From: Dichomitus squalens LYAD-421 SS1
Lineage: Eukaryota > Basidiomycota > Agaricomycetes > Polyporales > Polyporaceae
Reading direction: 5' to 3'
NCBI RefSeq assembly: GCF_000275845.1
Contig: NW_006766899.1
Span: 70,414 to 134,413 of the forward strand
DNA length: 64,000 nt
A program made the position numbers and the translations under genes. Position 1 is the stretch's first letter. Every line of letters starts with the position of its first letter. The notes under the pieces were generated by a model. That model was not told the origin of the DNA. It made no database searches and worked only from the letters and a program-made list of their open reading frames with translations. This document shows positions 24,533-35,441 of this stretch, one piece after another.

Positions 24533-26271
24533 TTATGCAGGAGGCAAGAACGCGCCCCACAATACACAACTGACTGCGCCCCAAACGACGCTCCAGCCGA
24601 CCCACCACCTCCCCAGCGCCGGTCGCTCAACAAGCAGCCACGCCGCCGCCCAATACGTGCACGGCATCGTCGCCGCAAAGCGCAGCACGATCTGGGTGTG
24701 CGAGGCGAAGAGGAGCAGGAGACACATGAGCAGCGCGTGGATGGCGTGTGGAGCCAGAGCCGGATGTAGGAAGGGCGACGTGGTCGCGCGACCTTCGTTC
24801 CGGGACTCGTTTGACTTGCCCGAAGCGGGAGAGGAGGTGATTAGTGCTCGGAGTCGGGGGATGAGGGCGGCGCGTGAGTAGTGCAGCGTGTACGCGAAGA
24901 GGAGCGCGAGCGGAGGCGCGCCAAGGAGGAAATTCGGGAGTTGCTGGAGCGTCCAATAGCGCAGGAACCCGACGTTCCAGTATTTTGACTGGGCGTAGCT
25001 GTAGATAGAAGGCAGAAGCGAGTCGCACCAGGGGGCGGGTTCCGAACCGTCCGCGCAGAAGACGCGATATGCGGAGTACTGGAGGTATACGAATGGCGAG
25101 ACCACCATAGCGGACAACGCAACTGCGTAGATCGCGGATCCTAGGTTCACCTGGTGTTGAGCGTCAGGTTGTCTCTATTCTTCTGGCAACAGGTTCAGCG
25201 TACTTTGCGGTGTTTGAGGAAGGGTTCGGCTATGAGTCCATAGAGAATAAACCCAGCCAAGAATATGCCGTTTGAGCGCGACGTCGCAGCCACCATGAAG
25301 GAAAAGGCGGCGAAGAGCCATTGTTCTTTTGCACAGTAGAGCATGCCTGTGGGATTTCAAATCAGTTGCCTCACAAGACGCATGATACTGAAAGTACGGG
25401 GCCACGAGGAGACACGTGAAGTGGAGTGGAGATATGAAACATTGACCCAAGTCCGTTATTTGATCAATAGTACCAGTGGTGCGGAAAGGGGCACACCTCC
25501 ACTGCCCTCAATTGCTATACGCCAGCGCTGGTCAACGAGGCCAAAAAGGTAGGATAGTTCGCAGTAGTCTCAGTAAGATCTGTCAACAAGCAGGAGGACT
25601 TCCTGTCGCAGTCCGTTGAGACCCAATCGACAAGAGAGGATCGTTGTGTACTCTCTCAAATGATTCGTTCAAGACATATTCTTACCTAGATACGAGCACC
25701 AGGCGAAGAGTGCCTCGGTGTACCCCGCCACGCGGAACGTCGCCGGGCTACTGGGCAGCAGCGATAACATCGACGCCAGCAGGGCAACGCTCGGCGAGCC
25801 CAGCAGCTCCAGCGTCAGGTCATACAGCGTCAGCACAGAGTGCACCGACAACATGGACCCAAGCACGCCCCCGACAAGGACGTCTTCCCAGCTCAGCTGC
25901 TGCGGGCTTCCGACGCTCGCGGTCGGGACGCGGAGCAACGCACCCAGGGCGCGCATTAGGGAGGGTACCCCAGGGAAGAACGCCCATTCGTGCTCGTACA
26001 CGTAGCCCTCCTTTGCTATGTGCGCGAAGTGGAAGGCGTCCCACCGCAAGACCGCGGAAGCGAGCGTCCGTCGGAGCGAAAAGGTCGCGGGCCCCGTCCC
26101 CGGCGATAACAGGATCTTCGGCGACGAGTCAAACAGCGGCAGCTGTGCTGCTGCGACGGTCAAGATGAGCGTGAGGAGGCTCGCCGCGCACGATGCGGCA
26201 AAGAGCATCCGTCTGTGGTTCGCTGGGTTCGCCGGCCGCGCGTGAGCGGTCTGCTTCCCGGAGAATGACAT
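24533..26271 (-). CDS. GPI18: GPI mannosyltransferase 2 (PIG-V/Gpi18 family)
   Basis: ER membrane enzyme that adds the second, alpha-1,6-linked mannose to the GPI anchor precursor from dolichol-phosphate mannose. Three exons (26271-25686, 25346-25204, 25150-24533) join in frame for 448 residues. The first lumenal loop has RWDAFHFAHIAKEGYVYEHEWAFFPG in outline, with the conserved Asp of the family next to Trp. Other hallmarks are VAGYTEALFAW, ATSRSNGIFLAGF and the Arg-rich loop before the last helices. About eight to ten hydrophobic segments are visible. The start MSFSGKQ is chosen as it precedes the first membrane helix closely; in-frame ATGs at 26298 and 26409 would add 9 or 46 residues. Intron 1 is 339 nt, long for this window. 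Confidence 0.88.
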
Positions 26272-28602
26272 GGCGGATTGCGCTAGGAGGTTCTTCATCA
26301 GTAGTCGGATGGTGCGTCGGATATGCTTGATACCATTCACCTTCTGTGTCTTCCAACTGTTGGAAGTCGCGCGAAGGGCAACAGAGGCTCTCGAAGGTGG
26401 GATGTTCAACGCAACAAGTTCAGGTGCAACCTTCGACTTGCCTTTCTAGGGAAGGAACAGAGCGGAGCGCCCATCGATGAACGCGCTGCCCGAAGGCAAG
26501 GTTGATCAGAGCAGCGCCGCACTGCTCAAATGTATGCGCATGCCGACATCCACATGGACCGTTCAGCCCTACTCAGTCGAGCATTCTCAAACCCGCCCAG
26601 TCCATACCCATTTCTCTCTGCGAGGAGCCCACCACCTACTCCAGCTGAGATCTCTGGAAAGCTGCAAACACCCTCCCTACAGCAGCACACTGCCGTGGGG
26701 CAAAAATAAGTACAGAACAAGGATCAGCCAAGGGGAACTAATGCCCAGTACGTGTCTGGTTCTTCTGTGCGACGCTATGTTGGAGTCTTGGCGTCGTCTA
26801 CGGAGCCTCCGTGCCCGATATGTATCTGCCTTCCTCCAGATCCGCGTGGTACCTGAAGTCGGGACTGGAATTTCTCGGTCTCGAGAATTTACCCAGCACG
26901 ATCAGGGGGGTCGTGTGCCACAGTGCCCCTCGGGCAAGCAACGACAGCGCTGGCTATCTACGGTGGAGACCTGCGGGATCCGCCCTGATTGTATGGCGAG
27001 GTAGGCCGATACATACTTCTACTTACGATCGAGCGAACGTCCTGGCCTATGGTCCCTGAACAACCGTATCTAAGCGATGACCACACTAGCTGCAGAGCCA
27101 AGGTCGAGGCTTCCAGCTGCGCCGTTGAAGTTTGCTGCTGGTCTCGCTGATCCCTCAGGTTGTGCCCACATATCTTTTGTCTCATTATCACCACCTTCCC
27201 CCGTCTTCCTCAAATAACGACTCTTGGCTATGGGCACTCACATGCCTTCTCAGTACCCAGTGCACATTCCATATCGCCTTTCTGCTCAGCGTCGGCGCTG
27301 CACGTAGCGCGACTCGATATCGATTCCCCGATCTTCTGTTTTTCCAGCAGGTGCAGTCCCGGAACTCGGGCCAAGCCTTGTCCGCACGGCCACTTGTGTA
27401 TTTATCGTCTCTTTGGGAACTCTCTAAGTCCCGCGTGCGTGGCGTCGCAGATTGTCTGCGACCGCATGATTCCCTCTCCGGCGTCGCCGTCGATGGCCGA
27501 TGCGTCGCCACGGGTCGTCTCGGAAGGGGGTCTCTGCGCGCGGCGCGAGCTTGAGACTTGCGAAGACATCTTCAAGTGCGCAGCTCTTGCAAATCACATC
27601 GTCGCGACCAGTATTTATAGATATCAAGGGGGAAGCCTTTGTATGTCCGCCCACTTCGCACCACTTACATCGACGCGAGTAGAGTTTTGCGCGTTCGGGG
27701 CTAGCGGAGTGTTCATGTGCACACAGCTTTCACCATATGCACAGCTCCAGCTGAAGCGGGAGCATCACCCGCATCGCCCTTGACCGAGAGGCTATGAAAT
27801 CTAGCTCGAATTGGCCACGTCGAGTGGTCGCGCTTCTGTTGCGCCCGTCTGTCCGCCGGGTCGTATGCATCTGATGGGCGCCTCACGAGATCATCGTCGC
27901 ACCCACGCGCATGTGGTTGATGTGCACCAGAAGATCTGCTTTGCAGCCGTCTGAACTCAGAAGATGTCAACTGTGGCAAGGATATGTGACCTGCTCTCAG
28001 CCGGGGGTGAGCGTGGGGTAGCCGGTGAGCTCATTCCGTGCACTCATCCGCTTCCTGGGCAGGCACATAACATGCGAACGAACCCACCTGATAAGAAGCT
28101 GCGGCGAAGAAGCGCACACAAAATACAGCATCGCAACGGTTCGCTTGAAGTCGTGTGGTTTCGCGGGAGGATGAGGCCCGAGGTAAGGCATTCCATCAAC
28201 CGATGCAACGTGATCTGACATCTCGACTGAGTACTAGTGACAGCGATCAGTTCCTGTCAAGCCGCGAGGAATTCTACACCTTCTTCCTAGCTTGCTGTAC
28301 TGAACCATGGCCGACTTGCAAGTTGCCATGAGGACCTTGGAACAACCTGGTCCTTGAGGATTCAGACGGTGAATTGGGCGGGACCCGGACATTCGACCGT
28401 CCGAGGGGCACGAGCGCTTGGTGGGGGGGTGGGAGAACCGATCGCGCGGACAAGCAGATCTGGGATGCAAGATCTGGGATAGCTGGGTGGCTCTTCTTAT
28501 CGACTCTTCCGGTTGGGTACATCACCCGATAAAATGCGCTAGCTCGCGCGTAGCGTCCCCTCCCCCCCGCATCTCTTCGTTGCACCTTTGCACGCCTCGA
28601 CC
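26272..28602. other. 2.3-kb spacer between divergent GPI18 and AzgA-like genes
   Basis: Should hold both promoters, as the two genes point away from each other. An open frame at 27160-27783 (207 codons) is unrecognised. A small hairpin (gtcgcaga / tctgcgac) occurs near 27445. Nothing further supported. Confidence 0.45.
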
Positions 28603-31091
28603 ATGGTAGGCTTCACGGATAGGTTGAATGCCCGAGTAAGTAGTCCACCTCTTCGCGCGATATCGTTCGAGCGTGCTCAGGTTACCTAGGTTGCGGACTC
28701 CGCCGTCGGGAGGTATTTCCGCTTGGAGGGTTCCGGTCACCCACGCGAACGTGAGGGGTCTCGGTTCTTGGTGCGTTGTGCCGCTCGTCCGACTCCATCG
28801 AACAACTTTGACATTTCCTGCTGCAGACTGAGATCCGTGCTGGTCTAACAACATGGGTGAGTAGTCCAGGCGTACATGTTCAATCTCGCGAGATGTTAAC
28901 CTCTCGGACAGGCCGCCATGGCGTACATTGTATGTAGTTACGTTCTGCCCTTCGCGTCTTTCCTCTCAATGCGACTTGCTCTCCAGATCTCTGTCAACGC
29001 TTCCATCCTCACGGACTCTGGAGGAACATGCGTGTGCTCAACGAACGACGGTTGTCTTGATGACCCAGCCTACAACACCTGCCTCGGTGAGATTCAGCGC
29101 GACTTCATCACCACCACCGCTTCGATCGCCTCGCTTGCCTCTGTTCTCATGGGGGCACTCGCCAACTTGCCGGTCGGGATGGCTCCAGGTTTGGGCCTCA
29201 ACGCATACGTGAGTCATCCCGCTGCACTCTGTTTGCTCAGGTGCCAAACGGTCTATCCCATTAGCTCGCGTATTCAGTCGTAGGGTTCCACGGGAGTGGT
29301 TTCATCACATATAGGGAAGCTATGGCTGCGGTGTTCATGGAAGGGTACGTGCCCACCGCGCTCCAGATCCACAGGTGCCTGGCCTTATCTCTGCGCGCTA
29401 CTGTCTTTTAGCTGGATCTTCTTCATCCTCTCTCTGCTGGGTCTCCGGCAATGGCTCGCCCGCATCATGCCTCAGTCGCTAGTCTTGGCCGTTGGTGCTG
29501 GTATCGGTCTTTTCATCGCCTTCATCGGACTCTGTGAGCACGAAGCGCTACCCGCCTCTCCATATCGCGCCTAAGGCTGACCATGCATCCTCCGTAGCCT
29601 CTGGTGGTCTCTTCGTCATTGGTGGTGATACCACGAATCTCGTCGGCCTGGGTGGCTGCAAACCCGAGGACTACATCGACCCGAGCATGCCGTTCTACTG
29701 CAACTCCAAGGTCATGCGTCTCCCGACGATGTGGCTTGGTATCTTCACGGGCGGGTAAGTCGCATCCGGATCCCATATCTATGACGTCCGGGCGGCACGT
29801 TAACTCACCTTGACACGCTTGTTTCCGTGACGCGCGTGCCTGACAGGATCTTCACGGTGTTCCTTATGCTCTACCGCGTTAAGGGCGCGATCATCTGGGG
29901 TATCTTCCTGACGTCGATTATCTCGTGGCCGCGCACGACACCCGTGACCGCCTTCCCCCACACGGACGCCGGCGACGTTGCCTTCGACTTCTTCAAGAAG
30001 GTCGTTACCTTCTGGCCGTTGAAGCATGTCGGAAATGCCCTTGACGTAAGTTCGTTCGATCCGGTGGGCGTTGGCCTCGATTACTGACGCGCACATTTTG
30101 TTTGCCCTTTAGTACAACTATGGTAACGGCAAGGTGTGGTACGCGCTTATCACGTTCCTCTATGTCGACATCCTCGGTGAGCACGTCTTGCCTCTATCTC
30201 CCCATTTTCAAGCCCTCAACTAACGTGTGTCCCGCCTTCAGATACCACCGGTACGCTATACTCCATGGCCAAGTTCGCGGGCCTCCGCGACCCCGTGACG
30301 CTCGACTTCGAGAATTCGACGATCGCGTACTGCGTCGACGCTTTCTCGATTTCCATGGGTGCGCTCATGGGCACGTCCCCCGTCACGGCTTTCATCGAGT
30401 CCGCGACGGGTATCGCTGAGGGCGGCCGAACGGGCATGACCGCGATCGTGACGGGCATCATGTTCTTCATCTCCATCTTCTTCGCGCCGATCTTTGCGTC
30501 TATCCCATCGTGGGCCACTGGCGGTGCGCTTGTCATCGTCGGTTCGCTCATGATCCGCACGTGAGTACTATTCCTTGGCTCTGTTCTTCGTGTTCGTTGC
30601 GTTGTGGAGCATCTATCTGTGCTGCGTTCCAACCGCATCATTGATATGCTGCGCGACGCAGACGATCCGGTACCTTTTCGACAGTGATGCTGATCCTCGT
30701 CGAACTCTTGCTGACGATCCACGAACCCAACAGGTCGCGCGAGATCAACTGGGACTACGTAGGCGATGCCCTGCCCGCGTTCCTCACCATCATCACCATC
30801 CCGCTCACCTACAACATCGCGTACGGCGTCATCGCCGGCATCCTCTCGTACGTCCTCCTCAACGGCGGTGCCTGGATCATCCGCAAGGTCTCCGGCGGCC
30901 GCATCGTTCCAGCAAACTACGACCTCGCCGAGACCTGGGTCATCCCCCCTGGCGGCATCGTGCCCGGCTGGGTCAAGGCTCTCCAAGGCCGGAACCGCAG
31001 GGAGGAGATCGTGCCAATGGAGCAGCGCCCGGCGCACTCGCCGTCGCTCGAGGAGCACACGAAGGGCAGCTTCGCCGCCTCGGAAATTTGA
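28603..31091 (+). CDS. AzgA-type purine permease (hypoxanthine/guanine/adenine)
   Basis: Proton-coupled plasma-membrane transporter of the AzgA branch of the nucleobase-ascorbate transporter superfamily. Twelve exons (28603-28635, 28690-28770, 28827-28856, 28912-28929, 28987-29208, 29265-29344, 29412-29533, 29598-29754, 29847-30045, 30113-30176, 30242-30560, 30734-31091) sum to 560 residues in frame, the family size. Seen: [12 protein letters not shown] at the N-terminus, LTTWAAMAYI across three small exons, [36 protein letters not shown] (substrate-site helix), [39 protein letters not shown] and DALPAFLTI. The exon of 18 nt is needed to keep the frame. The last intron, 30561-30733, is 173 nt. 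All substrate-site motifs look intact. Expected to salvage purines from the medium. Confidence 0.93.
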
Positions 31092-32163
31092 AGATCCTCA
31101 GCGTCGCACCAGATAGGCTCTCCAGCGACACCTCGCCGAATGTATGCCCGCATGTAGATGACATATAGGTATTTATGCGGCGGCACCAGTTACACCAGCA
31201 GCATTTCGAACTTCCCTACGCCCTTCCCCGACTCTTGGATTATATCGCTTGGACCGTTGTATATAGAACTTACGGGCCCCGGCCGTTCAACTCGCGCTTC
31301 GGCTTGTTTCCTTCCCTCGCCCCTCTCCCTCTCCCCGCCTGCGACCTGCGCTCTCCTACCGCATCATCCCGCCTCGTTGTGTCGATATACCTTCCCGGTC
31401 GCGTGCGCCCGCATCCCTTCTCGTCTCGCTCTTGGGCGTGATGCCGCTGCCGACGTTGTAGAAAACCCATCCGTTATCGCTCTTATCATCTAGCCGCACG
31501 CTATTTCATTTAGCACGGCAGTATGCTAAGCGCCCCAAGTACGCATGGTATACCCGTACATAGCGCGTAGGATGCTTCTTGTTGTAGGCTGAGTTTCTGC
31601 TGCTCGCCCGCTCTCTCGAAAAGCGCTGTACTATCTCAGATGTACGACACGTCTTGTCTGTGCTCGAATGCATGTCCGCTCATTTCTGTGACCCTTAATA
31701 TAACTTGCTGTATCTCTCTCGTGCGCCATGGTGTCATGTACGGCCAAGCGTCTCAACGCGTCAAAGGACCATGCAGGCAGTTTTGCATTCGCCCCCTCAA
31801 GCACAGCTGCTTGTGGCATATTCATGTCAGCCAATTCCGACGGGTGCTGGTACATTTTCTGTACCGTCAAGGCGAACAAACTCCCCGGATCACCGTGTCC
31901 GATGCGATATCAGCGAACTCGACGCATAATGATTGGGCGATATCGACATGAGGATGAATGAGAACTCGGTGACCCTACTTACAGGATGAGGTTTGGTCCC
32001 ATGAGGACAACAGTCTCGTAGGTACAAGTCCTGATGTGGATGTGTTTAGGTAATCACATGCCAGTACTGGATGATCCGACAACGTCCTTTCCTTCCTGCC
32101 CAACGCCAACAATTATCCCTCAAAAGGACACTCTCGTCTACGTGAAGGCCAACTACGAGCTCC

Positions 32164-32225
32164 GAGAGCCCGACCCCGACCCCTACAGCCCCCTACAGCC
32201 CGACCCTTACAGCCCGACCCCAAAC
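32164..32225 (+). repeat. C-rich tandem repeat (cccgacccytacag type)
   Basis: About four degenerate copies of a unit that alternates cccgacccc and ctacagcc. Seen directly. Confidence 0.6.
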
Positions 32226-32704
32226 CCCCGGAGGTCAGCGCCAAATCTTCTTGAAACACGGTGCGCATCATGATCGACCTGCTGAATGTGGTGACTATGC
32301 CGAATGCTCACCGCGAGGCTAGAAAACACTTTTGTCCTCCGTCTACCGCCAGGGAGCGGGGAGGATATTGACGCGGAGTGATTTGCTGATGCAGACCGTG
32401 ACGTCGTTCTCTACACCGTACCACCTTCCCAGGCTTGCTCACGATAGCTTTCAACTTGCGTATTCTTACGTTAGCCATATCTTTCCACAACCTTGCAAGT
32501 CTCTTCGCGACGCCCGGTTGCGTAACCTTCCATGTGCTCTATCCGCAGACCGAAGCATATTCGAGTCTTCGTATGATGGGTGATTAACTCGTAGTGAGCA
32601 TACTTGACATATATACAAACCTTATCGCACAAATTGGCTGCCAGCGTGCACCTCTCTCCCATCGTCTCTTCATAGAACATGCTCTTAGGACGACGACCTC
32701 GCAT

Positions 32705-32743
32705 ACAGAAGGTACGACGAACTCGCGGACAGAAGGTACGACG
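32705..32743 (+). repeat. 24-bp direct repeat
   Basis: acagaaggtacgacg occurs at 32705-32719 and again at 32729-32743, with similar spacers on the left (cctcgcat) and between (aactcgcgg), so the unit is about 24 bp. Confidence 0.6.
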
Positions 32744-33164
32744 TCTGTCAGTGGGCGTGGCCTCCAGTATCCCTTTTATTCTAACTGGTGCACGTTGAAA
32801 GGGAGCCAGCCCCCTTCGCTGTTTTGCACGAACAATGCGTCCTACAACGCCGGAATAGCTCGCGACGGTTACAAAGCTGTTTACGCTAGAAAACCCATGG
32901 TCTTGACGTGTGAGAAAGAATCCTCGATACACAGCGGACTAAACAGTAAGTCGTGTTCCCAGCGCCCACTTCCGAAAGTCGGTGTTGCTCGTCCAGACCA
33001 AACGTCAGAAGGCATAAAGGACGAGAAGACAAGACCGCGCATTTTGGTTTCCCGACCTGATCTCTGTCTCAGGCCGAGCGGCCTGAGGCAGCGAGCAGGA
33101 AGGTACTTATCCCGAGGACCACGAAAAGGTATGCGCCAGGACCGGAGTCCCTCCCTCGGGAAAA

Positions 33165-33405
33165 GAAACCACGCACCTTGGAAGGGCCAGAGGCCGATAG
33201 GGAGAAAATCACGTACCTTGCGTCCGTAACCGCCACCACCGTGGAGAAATCACCTACCTTTGGGCCACAACCGTAAAGAAACCACGCACCTTGAAGCGGA
33301 AACCGCTACGACCAGGAAGAAACCACGTACCTTTAGCCACGTCCCACCACCGAAAGAAAATTACGCACCTTGATTAGGCCACCACCAAAAAGAAACCACG
33401 TACCT
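33165..33405 (+). repeat. Minisatellite with seven spaced gaaaccacgyacctt motifs
   Basis: A 15-nt motif, consensus gaaaccacgyacctt, recurs at 33165, 33204, 33246, 33278, 33319, 33356 and 33392, with a step of 32-41 nt. The sequence between motifs is GC-rich, varies, and often has ccaccacc. Copies differ by 0-3 bases. It is a degenerate tandem repeat; the regular spacing is superficially CRISPR-like but this is a eukaryotic genome and the spacers resemble one another. Confidence 0.75.
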
Positions 33406-33839
33406 GGAGGTCGGACACTGAGAGCAGTGCGTTCTCGCCTCGGGGTTATATGCTCGCCAGCGTTGCTAACTGGCCCATGTCAGCCTATGGTCAGCCTCCT
33501 CATGACTCCTTGCGGCACACCGGCAGGTCAGCACGCTGGAAGGCTTATGACGTCCTTGTGTCTTTCTTAGCCAACAGTCGACTGCATTGGTACGAACTGA
33601 TGTGACGTCATCGAGCGTTGCTAGAACAAACTGTTCAGGATGATTGGCTGCGAACGAGGCTGGCCAGGTCACAGCATAACTACGAAGCATCGTCTTCTAT
33701 GCCGACGTGCTGCTCGGGGCTGACCACTCGGTACTGACAAGCCAAGTGCACGTGCCGTTCCTGCACCAAGAACGCGGTCAAGGTCAGGAACGCGACTATC
33801 TCCCGTATCACGTCTCTCCTTCCTTCGCTTGTTCTCGAC
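33406..33839. other. Spacer before the broken questin-oxidase-like copy
   Basis: No gene seen. The missing N-terminal half of the next pseudogene would be expected here but is not recognisable. Confidence 0.4.
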
Positions 33840-34733
33840 CACTTCTGAAGCGCCGTCCAGCCGACGCAGACGCGAAAGACTTCAAGCGTTCATACGCTCT
33901 CTCTCGTGTCGCGCATCCTTCAAAACGACTACTATTTGTGCAAGACCATCGCGCTCCCGCCTCCGAAGAACAGTGAGGAGGATACCTCGCTCGAGCGCGT
34001 CATGCACTTGCGAGGTGAGGCTCCCGCTGAGCTGGTGAAGGACTGGGCAGTCGACGGAACGAACGCGCAAGATGTGGAACAAGATCGAGGAGTTGTTCTG
34101 GACGAACGCCACCATCTTCGTAGTGGGCGGCTTCTGGGGAAGGAAGAAGACGAAGAACGGCGATTTCTTCCTGTAAGCGGAGCATCTCAACTCGCTCAAA
34201 TATCCTTATAACTCACGCCGTCCACTCAGCATGCATCTTGTTACGTTCGTTTTGTTCCTCCCGTCTCTGGCTGCGTACCCCTCTCCGACGTCGATCAACA
34301 TTCTTCTCCGCACGTATCTCCTCAACACGCTCGCCCTCTACGTCGCGTGGCCGCCCTCCCTTGCCAATCGCCGGATTCTACGACACCGACACGCCCCCTC
34401 CTGCCGACACCATGACGAAGCCCGCGGACGGGGCGCTCGCCCCAGAGAACACGACCCCGTACGCGTGGCTCGCGATTGTGCAGAGCACGCTCTCACCCGG
34501 ACGACCACCTGTGCAAGCTGCAGCGGTCGCTCGCGCACTTCGCAGCGCTGTACGGGACCACGCCCGCAAGGCGCTGGGAGGAGCTGGGCGTCGGGCTGGA
34601 GGACGCGGGCACGGAGAGGCTGGACGGGTCGCTGCTCGTGCGCACGGCGGGTTTGGCTCTGGAACGGGCGGGGTGGATGTACGAGGGGGAGGAGAGGAAG
34701 GAGTGGGACTTTGATGTGTTCTATTATGACTGA
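33840..34733 (+). pseudogene. Truncated, frameshifted questin-oxidase-like copy
   Basis: Corresponds to roughly the last half of the DUF4243 protein encoded at 3.9-5.7 kb. Recognisable pieces in order: SLERVMHLRGEAPAELVKDW, IEELFWTNATIFVVGGFWGR, then after an intron (34174-34210) MHLVTFVLFLPSLAAY, then FYDTDTPPPADT, then HPDDHLCKLQRSLAHF and the C-terminus ending FYYD at 34733. The pieces are in different frames: one base seems inserted near 34347, and another shift lies near 34493, besides one between DWAVDGTNAQ and the IEEL piece (near 34070). The N-terminal half is missing, and a stop at 33844-33846 precedes it. Either a decayed paralogue or one with several sequence errors; three shifts make decay more likely. 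Confidence 0.8.
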
Positions 34734-34964
34734 TTGTTTGTAGGAAGTCGATGCCCGATGTCGGCACGAGGTGCCTTGTACTAGCTGCCTTGTCCTATGA
34801 GGGAGGGCTGAGAGGCAGTTTGTCATCATTAACTGTACAAGAGACTTTTCATAGCAGAAGGTTATACTCATACATATCGCATGGCTCGCTGTAATACTAG
34901 TCCGGTACGACAACTGGCATCACGATAGCTACATTCCTGTAGAACGCGATCAACACACTTACAC

Positions 34965-35441
34965 CTGAAACCCTCTTAGATCTGGTATGATCTCGACAGA
35001 AGCGAATGGCCGCATGGAGTCGAAGAGGAAGAGCAGAGCGGCGATGGAAAAAATAATGAAGAATACCAAAAGCCCGCCGGATGGTGAAGGGCTTTGTGTT
35101 ATTGGAGTCGCTACTGATAGCCACCCTGTCATGATTGCCGTAGAAGCGAACAAGCACAGTGCTGGTATCTGTCGGAAGAGGTAGAATTCAGGCCGTTCGG
35201 CTTGGTTCGCATCCTGAGACGAGAGGTCAGGCACATGTCTCGCAATATAGGTCTAGCTGCCTACCAGAAACACGGTGAAGTCCTTTTCTGCGAACAGTAA
35301 CATGTTAATCAAGAGGCCGAAACCCGCGATGGCGGGCATCACTACGACGACGGGCATATGCGGGAATACGATGGGTGCCGACGCTGACTCCAGTCTCTCA
35401 TCCGAGGAAACAATGAGATCAATCACCATCAACAGAGACAA
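34965..35441 (-). CDS. Two exons of an unrecognised multi-span membrane protein
   Basis: Exons 35441-35265 and 35213-34965 have proper GT-AG borders (introns 35214-35264, and a donor gtgtaagt at 34964). They encode hydrophobic segments around PVVVVMPAIAGFGLLINMLL, PALCLFASTAIMTGWLSV and GGLLVFFIIFSIAALLFLF. The flanking exons are not certain. The piece lies just downstream of, and on the same strand as, the HET pseudogene, so it may be the membrane tail of that gene or of a separate gene. I do not recognise the family. Confidence 0.35.

Larger units (their letters stand above)
31092..33164. other. 2-kb stretch with simple repeats, no gene
   Basis: Contains two short tandem repeats (32164-32225 and 32705-32743) and a 20-bp hairpin ctcaggcc-gagc-ggcctgag near 33069-33088. 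Short open frames have no motif. Confidence 0.45.

Noticed and set aside
27160..27783. 207-codon open frame between GPI18 and the purine permease
   Set aside because: No motif, Cys/Ser/His-rich chance-like composition, and competing frames are equally open.
33165..33405. CRISPR array
   Set aside because: Motif copies are short and degenerate, spacing is uneven, the spacers resemble each other, and the genome is eukaryotic with intron-rich genes.
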